Notes under the pieces: generated by a model
Database searches by the model: none
Seen by the model: only the letters and a program-made list of their open reading frames with translations
What the model was told of the DNA's origin: nothing
DNA from: JAOUFP01 sp947085825
Lineage (GTDB): Bacteria > Nitrospirota > Thermodesulfovibrionia > Thermodesulfovibrionales > UBA6898
Length of the DNA stretch: 64,000 bases
Assembly (NCBI GenBank): GCA_947085825.1
Contig: CAMTXX010000039.1
Span: 13,489 to 77,488 of the forward strand
Direction of reading: 5' to 3'
Translations under genes and position numbers: made by a program
In this document: piece after piece, positions 1 through 7,976 of the stretch
How positions within the stretch are numbered: position 1 is the stretch's first letter
Layout: each line of letters begins with the position of its first letter

Positions 1-54
1 AGAGGCCTTGAAAGAATCAGGGAAGCGATAAATAAGCTGGAAGTTTTGCCTTAG
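1..54 (+). CDS. C-terminal end of an unidentified protein (partial)
   Basis: Only the last 17 codons are in the window; they read RGLERIREAINKLEVLP and end in TAG at 52-54. The amphipathic arginine/glutamate-rich helix resembles the C-terminal helix of fold-type I aminotransferases, but this is too short to assign. The era start codon follows the stop directly, so the two genes probably share a transcript. Confidence 0.4.
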   Translation, partial: RGLERIREAINKLEVLP

Positions 55-939
55 ATGACAGAGTCTTTTCGTTCCGGATATGTTTCGTTTATCGGCAGGC
101 CTAATGTCGGGAAGTCAACGCTTTTGAATGCTGTTCTGGGACAGAAGATCGCTATTGTTGCTGACAGACAGCAGACAACCAGAAACAGGATATTGGGAAT
201 AAAAAACTACCCTGAGGCACAGATTATTTTTGTGGATACCCCTGGTATCCATGAGCCAAAACACGCTCTGGGGACTATTATGGTCAAGACAGCAAGGGAA
301 GTCTTAAGTGAAATGGATCTGGTTGTTTTCGTTGCCGAACCTCACTCTATTGACAAGGACAGATATATTATTGAATCTTTCAAAAACCTTGATAAACCAG
401 TGATACTCCTGATCAACAAGATAGACAAAATCAAGAAGCCGGAGATATTATCGCTTATTAATGACTACAGGAATATTTTTCCCTTTAAAGAGATTATTCC
501 GGTATCTGCCCTCAAGCATGACGGGATCGATCTTTTCCTTGTAAAGGCGCTTGAGTATCTTCCGTATGGCCCCAAATATTTCAGTGATGATCTTGTCACG
601 GACCAGATGGAAAGATTTATGGTTTCGGAGATTATAAGAGAAAAAATCGTCGGAAGCACCTCTGAGGAAATACCGCATTCCGTTGCCGTTGAAGTTATCA
701 ATTGGACCGAAAAGAAAGACGGACTGGTAGTAATCGGGGCCAATATTTATGTTGAAAGAGAGGGGCAAAAAGGTATAATAATAGGGCATAAGGGGAAGTT
801 ATTGAAGCATATTGGGACTATGGCCCGTTTGGATATTGAAAAGCTTCTGGATGCAAAGATATTTCTTGAATTAAGGGTAAAGGTGAAAAAAGGCTGGCGT
901 GATGATAAAAAGATGCTTGATGAATTGGGATACAGATAG
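55..939 (+). CDS. era: GTPase Era
   Basis: Era is a Ras-like GTPase that binds 16S rRNA near its 3' end and assists 30S ribosome maturation. The 294-residue product has the usual length. The G1 loop GRPNVGKS lies at residues 14-21, the switch II motif DTPG at 61-64 and the base-specificity motif NKID at 121-124. A C-terminal KH domain is marked by GIIIGHKG near residue 240. The ATG follows the upstream stop codon without a gap and the stop abuts the next ATG, so it is the first recognised gene of a tight era-nuclease-recO operon. Confidence 0.97.
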   Translation: MTESFRSGYVSFIGRPNVGKSTLLNAVLGQKIAIVADRQQTTRNRILGIKNYPEAQIIFVDTPGIHEPKHALGTIMVKTAREVLSEMDLVVFVAEPHSIDKDRYIIESFKNLDKPVILLINKIDKIKKPEILSLINDYRNIFPFKEIIPVSALKHDGIDLFLVKALEYLPYGPKYFSDDLVTDQMERFMVSEIIREKIVGSTSEEIPHSVAVEVINWTEKKDGLVVIGANIYVEREGQKGIIIGHKGKLLKHIGTMARLDIEKLLDAKIFLELRVKVKKGWRDDKKMLDELGYR

Positions 940-1392
940 ATGCTTGTAGAAATGAGGGTGGAAGGCCTGCTCTTTGATCCGAGAAGCAACATGTATATTC
1001 TTTTGCTGAAACAAACAGACGGCCCAGGTACTCTTCCGATCTGGATCGGCAAGCCGGAAGCTGATTCGATTGCGTTAGCTCTTGGAAAGGTGGCAACCCC
1101 GAGACCATTGACCCATGATCTGGTCAAAAATATTGCTGATGGTCTCGGAGTAAAGATCGTCAAAATAGTTGTTACCGAAATAATGGATAATACATATTAT
1201 GCACTTATTTATCTGAATGACGGAAAAAAGGAAACCTTGATAGATTCCCGTCCGAGTGATGCCGTGGCTGTTGCTTTGAGGGCCGGCGTTCCTATTTTTG
1301 TGGAAGACAGCATCATGACAACACGCTCAGCCGACGAGCTTGATGAATGGCTCAAAAATCTTAAACCGGAAGATTTCGGAAATATTATGTAA
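940..1392 (+). CDS. Bifunctional nuclease family protein (DUF151)
   Basis: The 150-residue protein matches the DUF151 / bifunctional nuclease family along its length, including the region GTLPIWIGKPEADSIALAL near residues 29-47 and SRPSDAVAVALR near residues 103-114. Some family members have reported RNase/DNase activity, but the bacterial role is not settled. It starts directly after the era stop and its TAA overlaps the recO ATG by one base (TAATG), which implies translational coupling. A nucleic-acid role would fit its neighbours, but this is inference. Confidence 0.88.
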   Translation: MLVEMRVEGLLFDPRSNMYILLLKQTDGPGTLPIWIGKPEADSIALALGKVATPRPLTHDLVKNIADGLGVKIVKIVVTEIMDNTYYALIYLNDGKKETLIDSRPSDAVAVALRAGVPIFVEDSIMTTRSADELDEWLKNLKPEDFGNIM

Positions 1393-2123
1393 TGCTGCAA
1401 AGAACAGAAGGCATTGTCTTAAAGACCAACCTTTTTGCAGAAGCTGATCTCATAGTCACATATATTACAAAAGACTGCGGAATAGTGAAAACCTTTGCGA
1501 AAAGCCCACGCAAAATCAAAAGCAGGTTTGGCAGCAGTTTAGAGCCTCTTACGTATTCGAAAATATCCTTTTGGGGAAAAGAGGACAGCTCCCTGCCCAG
1601 GTTAATTCAGTCTGATATTGTTTATCCCTTTCATTATTTGCGGAGTTCGCTAAGCTGTTTTTTGAAAGTTTCCGAGATTTTCGAGTTAACATTGAATTTT
1701 GTGCCTGAAAGAGAGGCAAGCAACAGGGTCTATTCCCTCCTTATCGATACACTCCGGGGGATGGAATTGGATTGTAAAGCAAAACTGTCCATGCTTTTTT
1801 ATAAGATAAGACTTCTTGAGATTGCCGGATATCTGCCGGGGCTGAACGGCTGCGGACGATGCGGCCAAAAAGGGAATGTATTTTATTTTTCACAGGGGAC
1901 TATTTTATGCGGCAAATGTTCAACAGATCATGCCCGGTCAAGCAGTATTTCCCCTGCTGTGAGAAGCTTCTATGGAAATCTGCTTGATTGGGATATAACA
2001 AAATTGGGACGTTTAAAACCTGCAGAAAAAATCGTACAGGAACTAACGGCAATTATTGACGAGCATGTAAAATATATAACAGAAAAAACGCTTAAAACAA
2101 AAACTTTTAGAATTTCTTCCTGA
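1392..2123 (+). CDS. recO: DNA repair protein RecO
   Basis: RecO anneals complementary strands and, with RecR/RecF, loads RecA on SSB-coated DNA in gap repair. The 243-residue protein has the N-terminal OB-fold start MLQRTEGIVLKTN followed by a helical domain. A zinc-binding knuckle has cysteines at residues 154, 157, 173 and 176 (CGRC and CGKC). Length and architecture are normal. It is the last gene of the era operon and overlaps the preceding stop codon by one base. The convergent dksA-like gene ends two bases beyond its stop. Confidence 0.93.
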   Translation: MLQRTEGIVLKTNLFAEADLIVTYITKDCGIVKTFAKSPRKIKSRFGSSLEPLTYSKISFWGKEDSSLPRLIQSDIVYPFHYLRSSLSCFLKVSEIFELTLNFVPEREASNRVYSLLIDTLRGMELDCKAKLSMLFYKIRLLEIAGYLPGLNGCGRCGQKGNVFYFSQGTILCGKCSTDHARSSSISPAVRSFYGNLLDWDITKLGRLKPAEKIVQELTAIIDEHVKYITEKTLKTKTFRISS

Positions 2124-2125
2124 TA

Positions 2126-2668
2126 TCAGGGTTCTCTCAGTTTTTCTTCCTCTTCCTGGAGGGTTTTGCAATCAATGCACATTGTTGTGACCGGTCTTGC
2201 TTCAAGTCGCTGGATATTGATCTCATTTCCGCAATCCTCACAGATACCGAAGACTCCGCTTTCAACACGTTCAAGCGCCTGATCAATTTTCTTTAAAAGA
2301 CGCTGTTCCCTGCCCTTCAGGCGTAACATGAAATTCCTGTCAGTTTCAGCAGTAGCCTGATCTCCCAAATCAGGAAAAATAGTCTGTCCCGGCAACTCGT
2401 TCAGGGCTGCTTCGGCTTCATTCAAAAGCATTTCTTTCTGCTGAAGCAGTTTCAGCTTGATCTGATACATTTTTTCATCACGAACGGAAAGTCTTTGCGC
2501 TGGTTTCCTGACGGATTTTGTCGTCTTTGTAGTTTTTGGGGATGCTTTCTCTTTTTTCGGCGATAAAACAGTCATCTGCTTCTTCACTGAAGTCTTTGCT
2601 GTTTTTACTGAAGAAGTTTTTTTAACTTTTTTATTAACAGTTTTTTTGGTTTGTTTTACAGTGGCCAT
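2126..2668 (-). CDS. DksA/TraR-family zinc-finger protein
   Basis: The C-terminal half (residues about 65-170) is a DksA/TraR module: a helical pair followed by a four-cysteine zinc finger at C143, C146, C164 and C167. Such proteins enter the RNA polymerase secondary channel and modulate initiation. The first 60 residues are almost entirely Lys, Thr, Ser and Val, a disordered basic tail like those of nucleoid-binding proteins, which classical DksA lacks. The acidic tip residues of the E. coli coiled coil cannot be confidently placed, so this may be a DksA-like paralogue and not DksA itself. Confidence 0.85.
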   Translation of the reverse strand: MATVKQTKKTVNKKVKKTSSVKTAKTSVKKQMTVLSPKKEKASPKTTKTTKSVRKPAQRLSVRDEKMYQIKLKLLQQKEMLLNEAEAALNELPGQTIFPDLGDQATAETDRNFMLRLKGREQRLLKKIDQALERVESGVFGICEDCGNEINIQRLEARPVTTMCIDCKTLQEEEEKLREP

Positions 2669-2789
2669 ATCCGCTCCTGTTTTGAATTTTGATAGCCTAA
2701 CAAAAAAAATCCCGGTTAGTCAAGAAAGCCGTGATTACAGAAAGCCATGATTACGGATTATTAGTTTGCAGCTTTATTATTCATTAGTT

Positions 2790-3293
2790 TTATTTGAAGG
2801 CATTCTGAATTTTCATGAAATTAATCAATGCTTTTCTGCTTTCCGAATCGATGTTCAGAAATTTTATTCCAATGCCTGCATCTTCATCCGGCACATTATG
2901 AATGTTAATATGAATAACCTCTCCTTCAATTATTAATGGTTTATTAAATCCCGGCACCTCGAGAGATAAATCAACTATATCGTTGATTTCATGACTTCTT
3001 TTGGTATTAATAAATGTACCGCCTTTACTGATATTTTTGGTGTATTCGGTGATAAATTCATTAAAACTTTTGTAAGAGATTTTAAGGCTTGCATTAAATC
3101 TTTTCTCTCTGCGTTCATTTTCAGCAGGTAATTCTATATGTTTTACAGAAGATATGTCGATCAGAGCGCCGCAGGACGGACAAGGGAATTCGGGAAAAGG
3201 GTTTTGTTCGATGTATGCGTCGGTGATAACCCCTTTGCACTCGGGACATTGTTGTTTTTCCCTTTTAAAGACTTCGTCTGAATTTATAAGCAT
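2790..3293 (-). CDS. PilZ-domain protein with N-terminal zinc ribbon
   Basis: This is a 167-residue cytoplasmic protein. The N-terminus carries two CxxC knuckles (C16/C19 and C38/C41), a probable zinc ribbon. The rest is a PilZ domain with the RxxxR motif at residues 61-65 and the second signature NISKGGTFI at 88-96. PilZ domains bind cyclic di-GMP and convey it to motility, polysaccharide or transcription targets. The target here is unknown. The window also has a GGDEF synthase (54.4 kb) and a HD-GYP protein (37.3 kb), so a c-di-GMP network is present. Confidence 0.85.
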   Translation of the reverse strand: MLINSDEVFKREKQQCPECKGVITDAYIEQNPFPEFPCPSCGALIDISSVKHIELPAENERREKRFNASLKISYKSFNEFITEYTKNISKGGTFINTKRSHEINDIVDLSLEVPGFNKPLIIEGEVIHINIHNVPDEDAGIGIKFLNIDSESRKALINFMKIQNAFK

Positions 3294-3586
3294 AAATTAT
3301 TATATTTTAATGTTTAATAATTATTCAATAACATGCCGGATACAGAGTTGGCATTAGATTATAAAATCAACCGCAACCATGTTTTATGTTTGTTTTCCTG
3401 ACATTAGATTGAGCAATAACTTGCCGGATTGTTTTATTATAAAAAGGCTCTTTCTCAAATTGAATGGGTAAAGTGTTTAGGAAGTCTTTTTTATTCCCCT
3501 GCCTAAGGCACCTACTTCTGGCTTAAAAAAGGGGGATACAGGGGGTTGTTTAAAACAATCAGTATAAAATAACCTTAAAACATGCA
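3294..3586. other. Gene-free spacer with short imperfect repeats
   Basis: This 293-base stretch between the divergent PilZ gene and mtgA has no convincing gene. It contains short near-duplicates (AATAACATGCCGGA and AATAACTTGCCGGA; CATTAGATT twice) and a C/G-rich stretch near 3495-3550 ending in GGGGGATACAGGGGGTTG. The latter resembles dispersed extragenic repeats of such genomes. Promoters for both flanking genes must lie here but none is clear. Confidence 0.4.
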
Positions 3587-4381
3587 ATGGCATCCATGAA
3601 AAAGAAAAAATCTCTTTTAAAACGCGTAATCCTGTTATTGACGATACTCCTTTTCTTATTTGCAGCTTTTCATTTTGTATATCCCGATGTGTCGGAACTC
3701 AAGGGGAAAAATCCTGATAAAACATCTTTTATGGTATACAGAGAGAAACAATGGCAGAGGGAAGGTAAAAAATACAGGATTAATCAGAAATGGGTCCCTC
3801 TGAGAGCCATATCCCCCTATCTTGTTAAGGCTGTATTGATCGCTGAAGATGACAAATTCTGGAGTCATGAAGGGTTTGACTATGAAGCCATGCTAAAAGC
3901 GATCGAAAAGGATATTAAGGCAAAAAAGTTCAAGTTTGGCGGAAGCACAATCAGCCAGCAGCTTGCAAAAAACCTTTATCTTTCACCCTCAAAGAATCCG
4001 GTAAGAAAAATAAGGGAAGCTATTATCACATGGCGAATTGAAAAGGCCCTTACAAAGAAAAGAATACTCGAAATATATCTCAATGTAGCAGAGTGGGGCG
4101 ATAGGGGTATCTTCGGCATTGAGGCTGCATCAAGAACTTACTACGGCAAACCGGCATCTGCACTGGGCGCTGAGGAAGCCGCACGTCTTGCTGCCGTACT
4201 TCCCAATCCCAGAAGATTTAATCCCCTTGGCAATTCAAGGTATGTTGTTCACCGATCCAACCTTATTTACAATATTATGGTCAGAAGGGGGATAGTTGTT
4301 CCAGAGTATGAGGAGGTGTCTGAACCGGACGACAGCACGGGCGATCAGGAGAAGCTGCCGGAATCCCCTATGACAGAATAA
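3587..4381 (+). CDS. mtgA: Monofunctional peptidoglycan glycosyltransferase
   Basis: MtgA polymerises lipid II into glycan strands (GT51 family) in the inner membrane, facing the periplasm. The 264-residue protein has a single N-terminal membrane anchor at residues about 12-31. The catalytic motif EDDKFWSHEG is at 87-96, with Glu87 the presumed base, and GGSTISQQLAKNL is at 118-130. No transpeptidase domain follows, only about 50 extra acidic residues. The start is weak: ATG at 3587 or ATG at 3596 are both possible and neither has a clear Shine-Dalgarno. Confidence 0.93.
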   Translation: MASMKKKKSLLKRVILLLTILLFLFAAFHFVYPDVSELKGKNPDKTSFMVYREKQWQREGKKYRINQKWVPLRAISPYLVKAVLIAEDDKFWSHEGFDYEAMLKAIEKDIKAKKFKFGGSTISQQLAKNLYLSPSKNPVRKIREAIITWRIEKALTKKRILEIYLNVAEWGDRGIFGIEAASRTYYGKPASALGAEEAARLAAVLPNPRRFNPLGNSRYVVHRSNLIYNIMVRRGIVVPEYEEVSEPDDSTGDQEKLPESPMTE

Positions 4382-4448
4382 GCGCAACAGAAGGAGAATA
4401 ATAGAAAAATGAAATTACGGCAGGAGTACAAAACCTTTAAAAATGCGA

Positions 4449-4470
4449 ATGCCGTCTTTTAGGACGGCAT
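4449..4470 (+). terminator. Hairpin downstream of mtgA, probable terminator
   Basis: An 8-base perfect stem (ATGCCGTC at 4449-4456, GACGGCAT at 4463-4470) with a 6-base loop is followed by CTTTACTCCTTCT. The T tract is weak. It lies about 70 bases after the mtgA stop and could terminate that transcript. Confidence 0.55.
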
Positions 4471-4555
4471 CTTTACTCCTTCTACACATGGCAGATGAGC
4501 TGATTTGATTATGACTGATAAGAACGGAGAAATAAAATAAATAATTATAATAGAG

Positions 4556-4747
4556 TTATAAGTTAATAGGAGCACAAACAGCAATGACAGCCTTTAATTT
4601 TTTCACTGCGCTCTTCGAAAGCTTGGGATACTGCGTAAGCACGCCTTCGACAGCGGTTGAGGAAGAGACCGATTGATAGAGCAGGGCTTTGCCCAATTTA
4701 GGGTCTTTCAGATACGGGTTTGTTTCTTTTAACGATTTCTTTTTCAT
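4556..4747 (-). CDS. Small basic protein of unknown function
   Basis: This 63-residue protein has the pattern KETNPYLKDP near residues 7-16, followed by SVSSSTAVEGV and a lysine-rich C-terminal half. I have the impression of similar short proteins in accessory regions, sometimes near toxin-antitoxin genes, but I cannot name the family. It stands alone on the minus strand next to a decayed antitoxin/toxin/restriction patch. No membrane segment or catalytic motif is visible. Confidence 0.5.
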   Translation of the reverse strand: MKKKSLKETNPYLKDPKLGKALLYQSVSSSTAVEGVLTQYPKLSKSAVKKLKAVIAVCAPINL

Positions 4748-4839
4748 GTCTTATTATACAGGATTGAACGGCTGATTACATAAGAAAATAGCTGGGTTTT
4801 TCTCGAAACTGATAGAATAATAGCAAGGAGGACAGCGCT

Positions 4840-5028
4840 ATGGAAATACTGAAGACAAAACTGGAGGGGCTTATTAAAGATCTTCCTGAAAAGGTAGATG
4901 TAGAAGATGTAATGTATCGGCTGTATGTTCTCCAGAAGATTGAGGCCGGAGAAAAAGACATTGCCGAAGGAAGGTCACTTTCTCATAATGATGCCGTTGA
5001 AAGGCTCTCAAAGAAATGGCAAAACTGA
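4840..5028 (+). CDS. Antitoxin of a ParE/RelE-type module
   Basis: The 62-residue product has the shape of the short helical antitoxins paired with ParE/RelE toxins, with an N-terminal helix and the C-terminal pattern EKDIAEGRSLSHNDAVERL..KKW. A good Shine-Dalgarno (AAGGAGGACAG) precedes the ATG. It looks intact. Its last 13 bases overlap the start of the next frame, the usual arrangement for such pairs, but the toxin there is internally deleted. With no toxin to neutralise it may be an orphan, or it may still repress its own promoter. Confidence 0.7.
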   Translation: MEILKTKLEGLIKDLPEKVDVEDVMYRLYVLQKIEAGEKDIAEGRSLSHNDAVERLSKKWQN

Positions 5029-5153
5029 ACAGAGAGCTGTTGCTTGGAAATTACCGGATAATATATCGCTATGTCGCTCCAGAGGATTCTGTTAAAGTTG
5101 TTACTGTGATTCATGGAAGTCGGCTTCTGAAGGAAGCGCACCTGAATGAATAG
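5016..5153 (+). pseudogene. Internally deleted ParE/RelE toxin (45 codons)
   Basis: The frame opens with ATG inside the antitoxin 3' end and reads MAK and then directly LNRELLLGNYRIIYR...TVIHGSRLLKEA, ending at TAG 5151-5153. The second part is the C-terminal half of a ParE/RelE toxin (RELL-GNYRIIYR and the terminal VIHG.R strand). A normal toxin has about 50 further residues between the start and this part. The missing stretch seems to have been lost in frame, keeping the native start and stop. The product is unlikely to be toxic. Confidence 0.7.
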
Positions 5154-5179
5154 GTTGCTATTCATTTAGACTACTGAAA

Positions 5180-5650
5180 ATGAGCAAAATCACTGAAAGC
5201 GATATAGAGCTTTTTATTATTGAAGAACTGGAAAGGTTGGGCTATCAGTTCCTTTACGGGCCTGATATTTCTTGCGATGGCCTGTTTTCGGAAAGGCAAT
5301 CTTACCGTGATATAATCCTTGCCAACAGGCTCAGGGCCGCCATCCGGAAGTTGAATCCCAACATCCCGCCAGATGCTCAGGAACAGGCCCACCGCGCAGT
5401 GCAGCGTATTAATTCCCCGGACCTGCTTGCCAATAATGAAGCCTTTCACCGCTATCTCGTCGAGAAGGTCAAGGCCAATGCGTCCATTGACTGGACGATC
5501 CGGGAAAGCGCAAAGGCGAAGCTGATGGTCCTGGTGAAAAGGACATTGACCAAATACGGCTATCCGCCTGATATGCAGCAAAAAGCGGTTGATACGGTTC
5601 TGAAGCAGGCGGAGTTGCTGGCGAATTATTTTGTCAGCGGGGAACTATAG
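5180..5650 (+). pseudogene. hsdR: Type I restriction HsdR remnant, internally deleted
   Basis: Residues about 6-92 match the N-terminus of type I restriction subunit R (ESDIE, YGPDIS, RLRAAIRKLNP, LLANNEAFHR). Residues about 93-150 match its extreme C-terminus (VEKVKANASIDWTIRESAKA, KYGYPPDMQQKA). The endonuclease PD-ExK core and the whole SF2 translocase, several hundred residues, are absent, yet the reading frame is uninterrupted over 156 codons. It cannot translocate or cut DNA. No hsdM or hsdS lies nearby. It is 27 bases downstream of the truncated toxin and on the same strand. Confidence 0.8.
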
Positions 5651-5657
5651 GCAAATG

Positions 5658-5676
5658 CCGGGCTTATGCAGCCCGG
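5658..5676. terminator. Short hairpin between convergent hsdR remnant and nifS
   Basis: A 6-base perfect stem (CCGGGC 5658-5663, GCCCGG 5671-5676) with a 7-base loop sits between the two convergent stops. There is no strong T tract on either side, so terminator function is only plausible. Confidence 0.4.
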
Positions 5677-5697
5677 ACTAAATTACAAATGTCCTTA

Positions 5698-6876
5698 CTA
5701 AGATGATGGACAGCTAAGTTTTTCCCTGCCAAAAGGTGATAATTGGCGCAATTCTTTTATTATAGCCGGCATTATCCTGATTACTTTACTGATTTCTTCA
5801 TCTGTATTGTAACGGCTGAGTGAAAAACGTATTGAACCATGCACTGCGGTAAAAGGCACCCCCATTGCTCTTAAGACATGGGAAGGCTGCAGAGACCCTG
5901 AAGTGCACGCAGAACCGGAGGAAGCGCAAATATTATGTTCATTTAATCTCAGCAAGATCGCCTCTCCCTCAATATATTCGAAACTCAGGTTTGTAGTATT
6001 TGGAAGTCTGTTTTTTATATCTCCATTTACCCTGACATCAGGACAACATTTCAATAAGGCCTTTTCAAGTTTATCACGCAAAGCGCTCAGATATTGTATC
6101 TCTTCTCCCGGATTTTTTTGAGCTAGTTGACATGCCTTGCCCAGGCCTATTATAGAAGCAACATTTTCAGTGCCGGCCCGCCTTCCTCTTTCCTGGTGCC
6201 CTCCGATTATGTAAGGAGCGAATCTTGTTCCTTTTCTTACATACAGTGCCCCCACACCTTTGGGAGCATGAAGTTTATGACCGGAAAGAGAAAGCATATC
6301 AACCGGGAGTGTCTTTAGGTCTATAGGGATTTTTCCAACAGCCTGAACAGCATCTGTATGAAACAGAATTCCCTTTTCCTTGAGTGTTTCGGATATCTCT
6401 TTAATCGGAAATATGACCCCTGTTTCGTTATTTGCGTACATGATAGACACCAGTGCAGTATCTTCATCGATAGACTTCAAGAGCAAATCCATATCAAGCT
6501 GCCCATGATTGTTCACCGGCAGATAGGTAACCCGGTATCCCTTTCGTGCCAGATGATGACAGAAATTCAGGACAGCCGGATGTTCGACCCTCGTTGTGAT
6601 CACATGTTTCTTGCGGGGAAATGATTCAGCAGCGCTCATTATTGCGGTATTATCACTTTCTGTGCCGCAGCTCGTAAATATTATCTCTTCAGGCAATGCT
6701 CCGATGAGTAATGCAACCATTTCCCTCGATTTCTCTATTTTTCTATGCAGTTGCCCGCCGAACGTATGCATGCTTGAAGGGTTGCCATAAAAATCTGAAA
6801 GAAACGGCAGCATCTCCTGGAACACTTCCTGTGATATTTGTGTCGTGGCATTATTATCAAGGTAGATCGTGTTCAT
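5698..6876 (-). CDS. nifS: Cysteine desulfurase NifS/IscS, canonical
   Basis: This PLP enzyme converts cysteine to alanine and a protein persulfide, giving sulfur for Fe-S cluster assembly. The 392-residue protein has all key residues: LDNNATT near the start, ANNE at 148-151, Asp175 and Gln178 in HTDAVQAVGK, the Schiff-base Lys201 in SGHKLHAPKG, and the mobile-loop Cys324 in SSGSACTSGS. Its start overlaps the nifU stop by four bases (ATGA), so the two are co-translated. It is a useful contrast to the second desulfurase-like gene at 11.05 kb, which lacks the lysine. Confidence 0.96.
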   Translation of the reverse strand: MNTIYLDNNATTQISQEVFQEMLPFLSDFYGNPSSMHTFGGQLHRKIEKSREMVALLIGALPEEIIFTSCGTESDNTAIMSAAESFPRKKHVITTRVEHPAVLNFCHHLARKGYRVTYLPVNNHGQLDMDLLLKSIDEDTALVSIMYANNETGVIFPIKEISETLKEKGILFHTDAVQAVGKIPIDLKTLPVDMLSLSGHKLHAPKGVGALYVRKGTRFAPYIIGGHQERGRRAGTENVASIIGLGKACQLAQKNPGEEIQYLSALRDKLEKALLKCCPDVRVNGDIKNRLPNTTNLSFEYIEGEAILLRLNEHNICASSGSACTSGSLQPSHVLRAMGVPFTAVHGSIRFSLSRYNTDEEISKVIRIMPAIIKELRQLSPFGREKLSCPSS

Positions 6877-7706
6877 CCCTGTGTCTCCACTACAATATCC
6901 TCACTAACCAATTCTTTTAGTTTCTCCTGAATTCTTCCGAGTGTTACATCTGACATCATACAGCCGGTACACATCCCCCGCAGTTCAACAATCACTTTAT
7001 TCCCTTCTATATCTATCAATTCCACATCCCCGTTATCAGCCTGGAGACCTGGCCTTATTTCTGTTTCGATAATCTCCTGTACGAGGGCGATTTTCCGGAG
7101 ATTTGTCAGCTTTTTAGGTTTAGCCGGCATTGCCGGTTTTTTTACAGACCACAAATCTGTCAGGATATCATTGATTTCTGCACGGCATTCTCCGCAACCG
7201 CCGCCGGCTTTGGTATAGTCAGTAATTTCATCAACCGTAGTAAGGTGATTTTCAATCGCTATCTTCCGTATCTTGTCTTCAGTGACATCAAAACACTTGC
7301 ATACAACCTTTTCTTTGGGTTCTAAAGGAAAAGATTCACCTCTATAGTTGGCTATGGCTGCCTCAAGCGCTTCTCTTCCCATGACAGAACAGTGCATCTT
7401 CTGATCAGGCAGGCCGCCGAGATAATCAGCAATATCCTTATTCGTGATTTTTAAAGCCTCTTCCGGGGTTTTTCCTTTTACCAGTTCAGTAAGGGCTGAT
7501 GAACTCGCTATGGCGCTTGCGCATCCAAAGGTCTGGAATTTGGCATCAGTGATCCTGCCTGTATCTTTGTCTATTTTGAGAAAGAGCTTGAGCGCATCAC
7601 CGCATACAATATTTCCCACTTCACCGACAGCGTCCGCATCCGCAATCTCTCCTGCATTCCTGGGGTGTAAAAACGCATTTTTGACCTTTTCAGTATATTC
7701 CCACAT
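6873..7706 (-). CDS. nifU: Fe-S cluster scaffold NifU (three-domain)
   Basis: NifU assembles and hands on Fe-S clusters. All three domains of the long NifU type are visible in 277 residues. The first is an IscU-like domain with C35, C62 and C106. The second is a BFD-like [2Fe-2S] domain with C136, C138, C171 and C174. The third is a C-terminal Nfu domain with C246 and C249 (CTGC). It is the first gene of the nifU-nifS pair on the minus strand, divergent from greA. No nif structural genes are in the window, so a general Fe-S role is likely. Confidence 0.95.
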   Translation of the reverse strand: MWEYTEKVKNAFLHPRNAGEIADADAVGEVGNIVCGDALKLFLKIDKDTGRITDAKFQTFGCASAIASSSALTELVKGKTPEEALKITNKDIADYLGGLPDQKMHCSVMGREALEAAIANYRGESFPLEPKEKVVCKCFDVTEDKIRKIAIENHLTTVDEITDYTKAGGGCGECRAEINDILTDLWSVKKPAMPAKPKKLTNLRKIALVQEIIETEIRPGLQADNGDVELIDIEGNKVIVELRGMCTGCMMSDVTLGRIQEKLKELVSEDIVVETQG

Positions 7707-7805
7707 AGTTACATTAATACACAGAAATTATTCTAAGTCAATGCCTGAAAATATGAGAAATCAGGACAGGCATGGACATAGTTTCCAGTTTTTGGATATT
7801 AGGAA

Positions 7806-7860
7806 TAAGGGAAGGATCAGGCGGCAAGGAGTGGATTCATATTCCTGATCTTTTCCCTTA
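7806..7860. repeat. Long imperfect hairpin in the nifU-greA spacer
   Basis: TAAGGGAAGGATCAGG (7806-7821) and CCTGATCTTTTCCCTTA (7844-7860) are inverted copies with one inserted base and one mismatch, separated by 22 bases. It lies in the divergent nifU/greA spacer. With no T tract it does not look like a simple terminator; a regulatory hairpin or a small palindromic repeat are both possible. Confidence 0.5.
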
Positions 7861-7976
7861 TCATTTACGCAATTGTTTAACCCTACAATTTAAGTGTTCC
7901 TTGCAGGGATTTTGAAAAAAAAAGAGAGATAGTGTTACATTATTTTACGTTAGATATTTTACTGGAAGGAGTACTT

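Noticed and set aside
4409..4462. A 17-codon frame after mtgA with AAGGAG upstream, running into the terminator hairpin.
   Set aside because: The spacing to the ribosome site is long (12 bases) and the peptide has no feature of a leader; likely chance.
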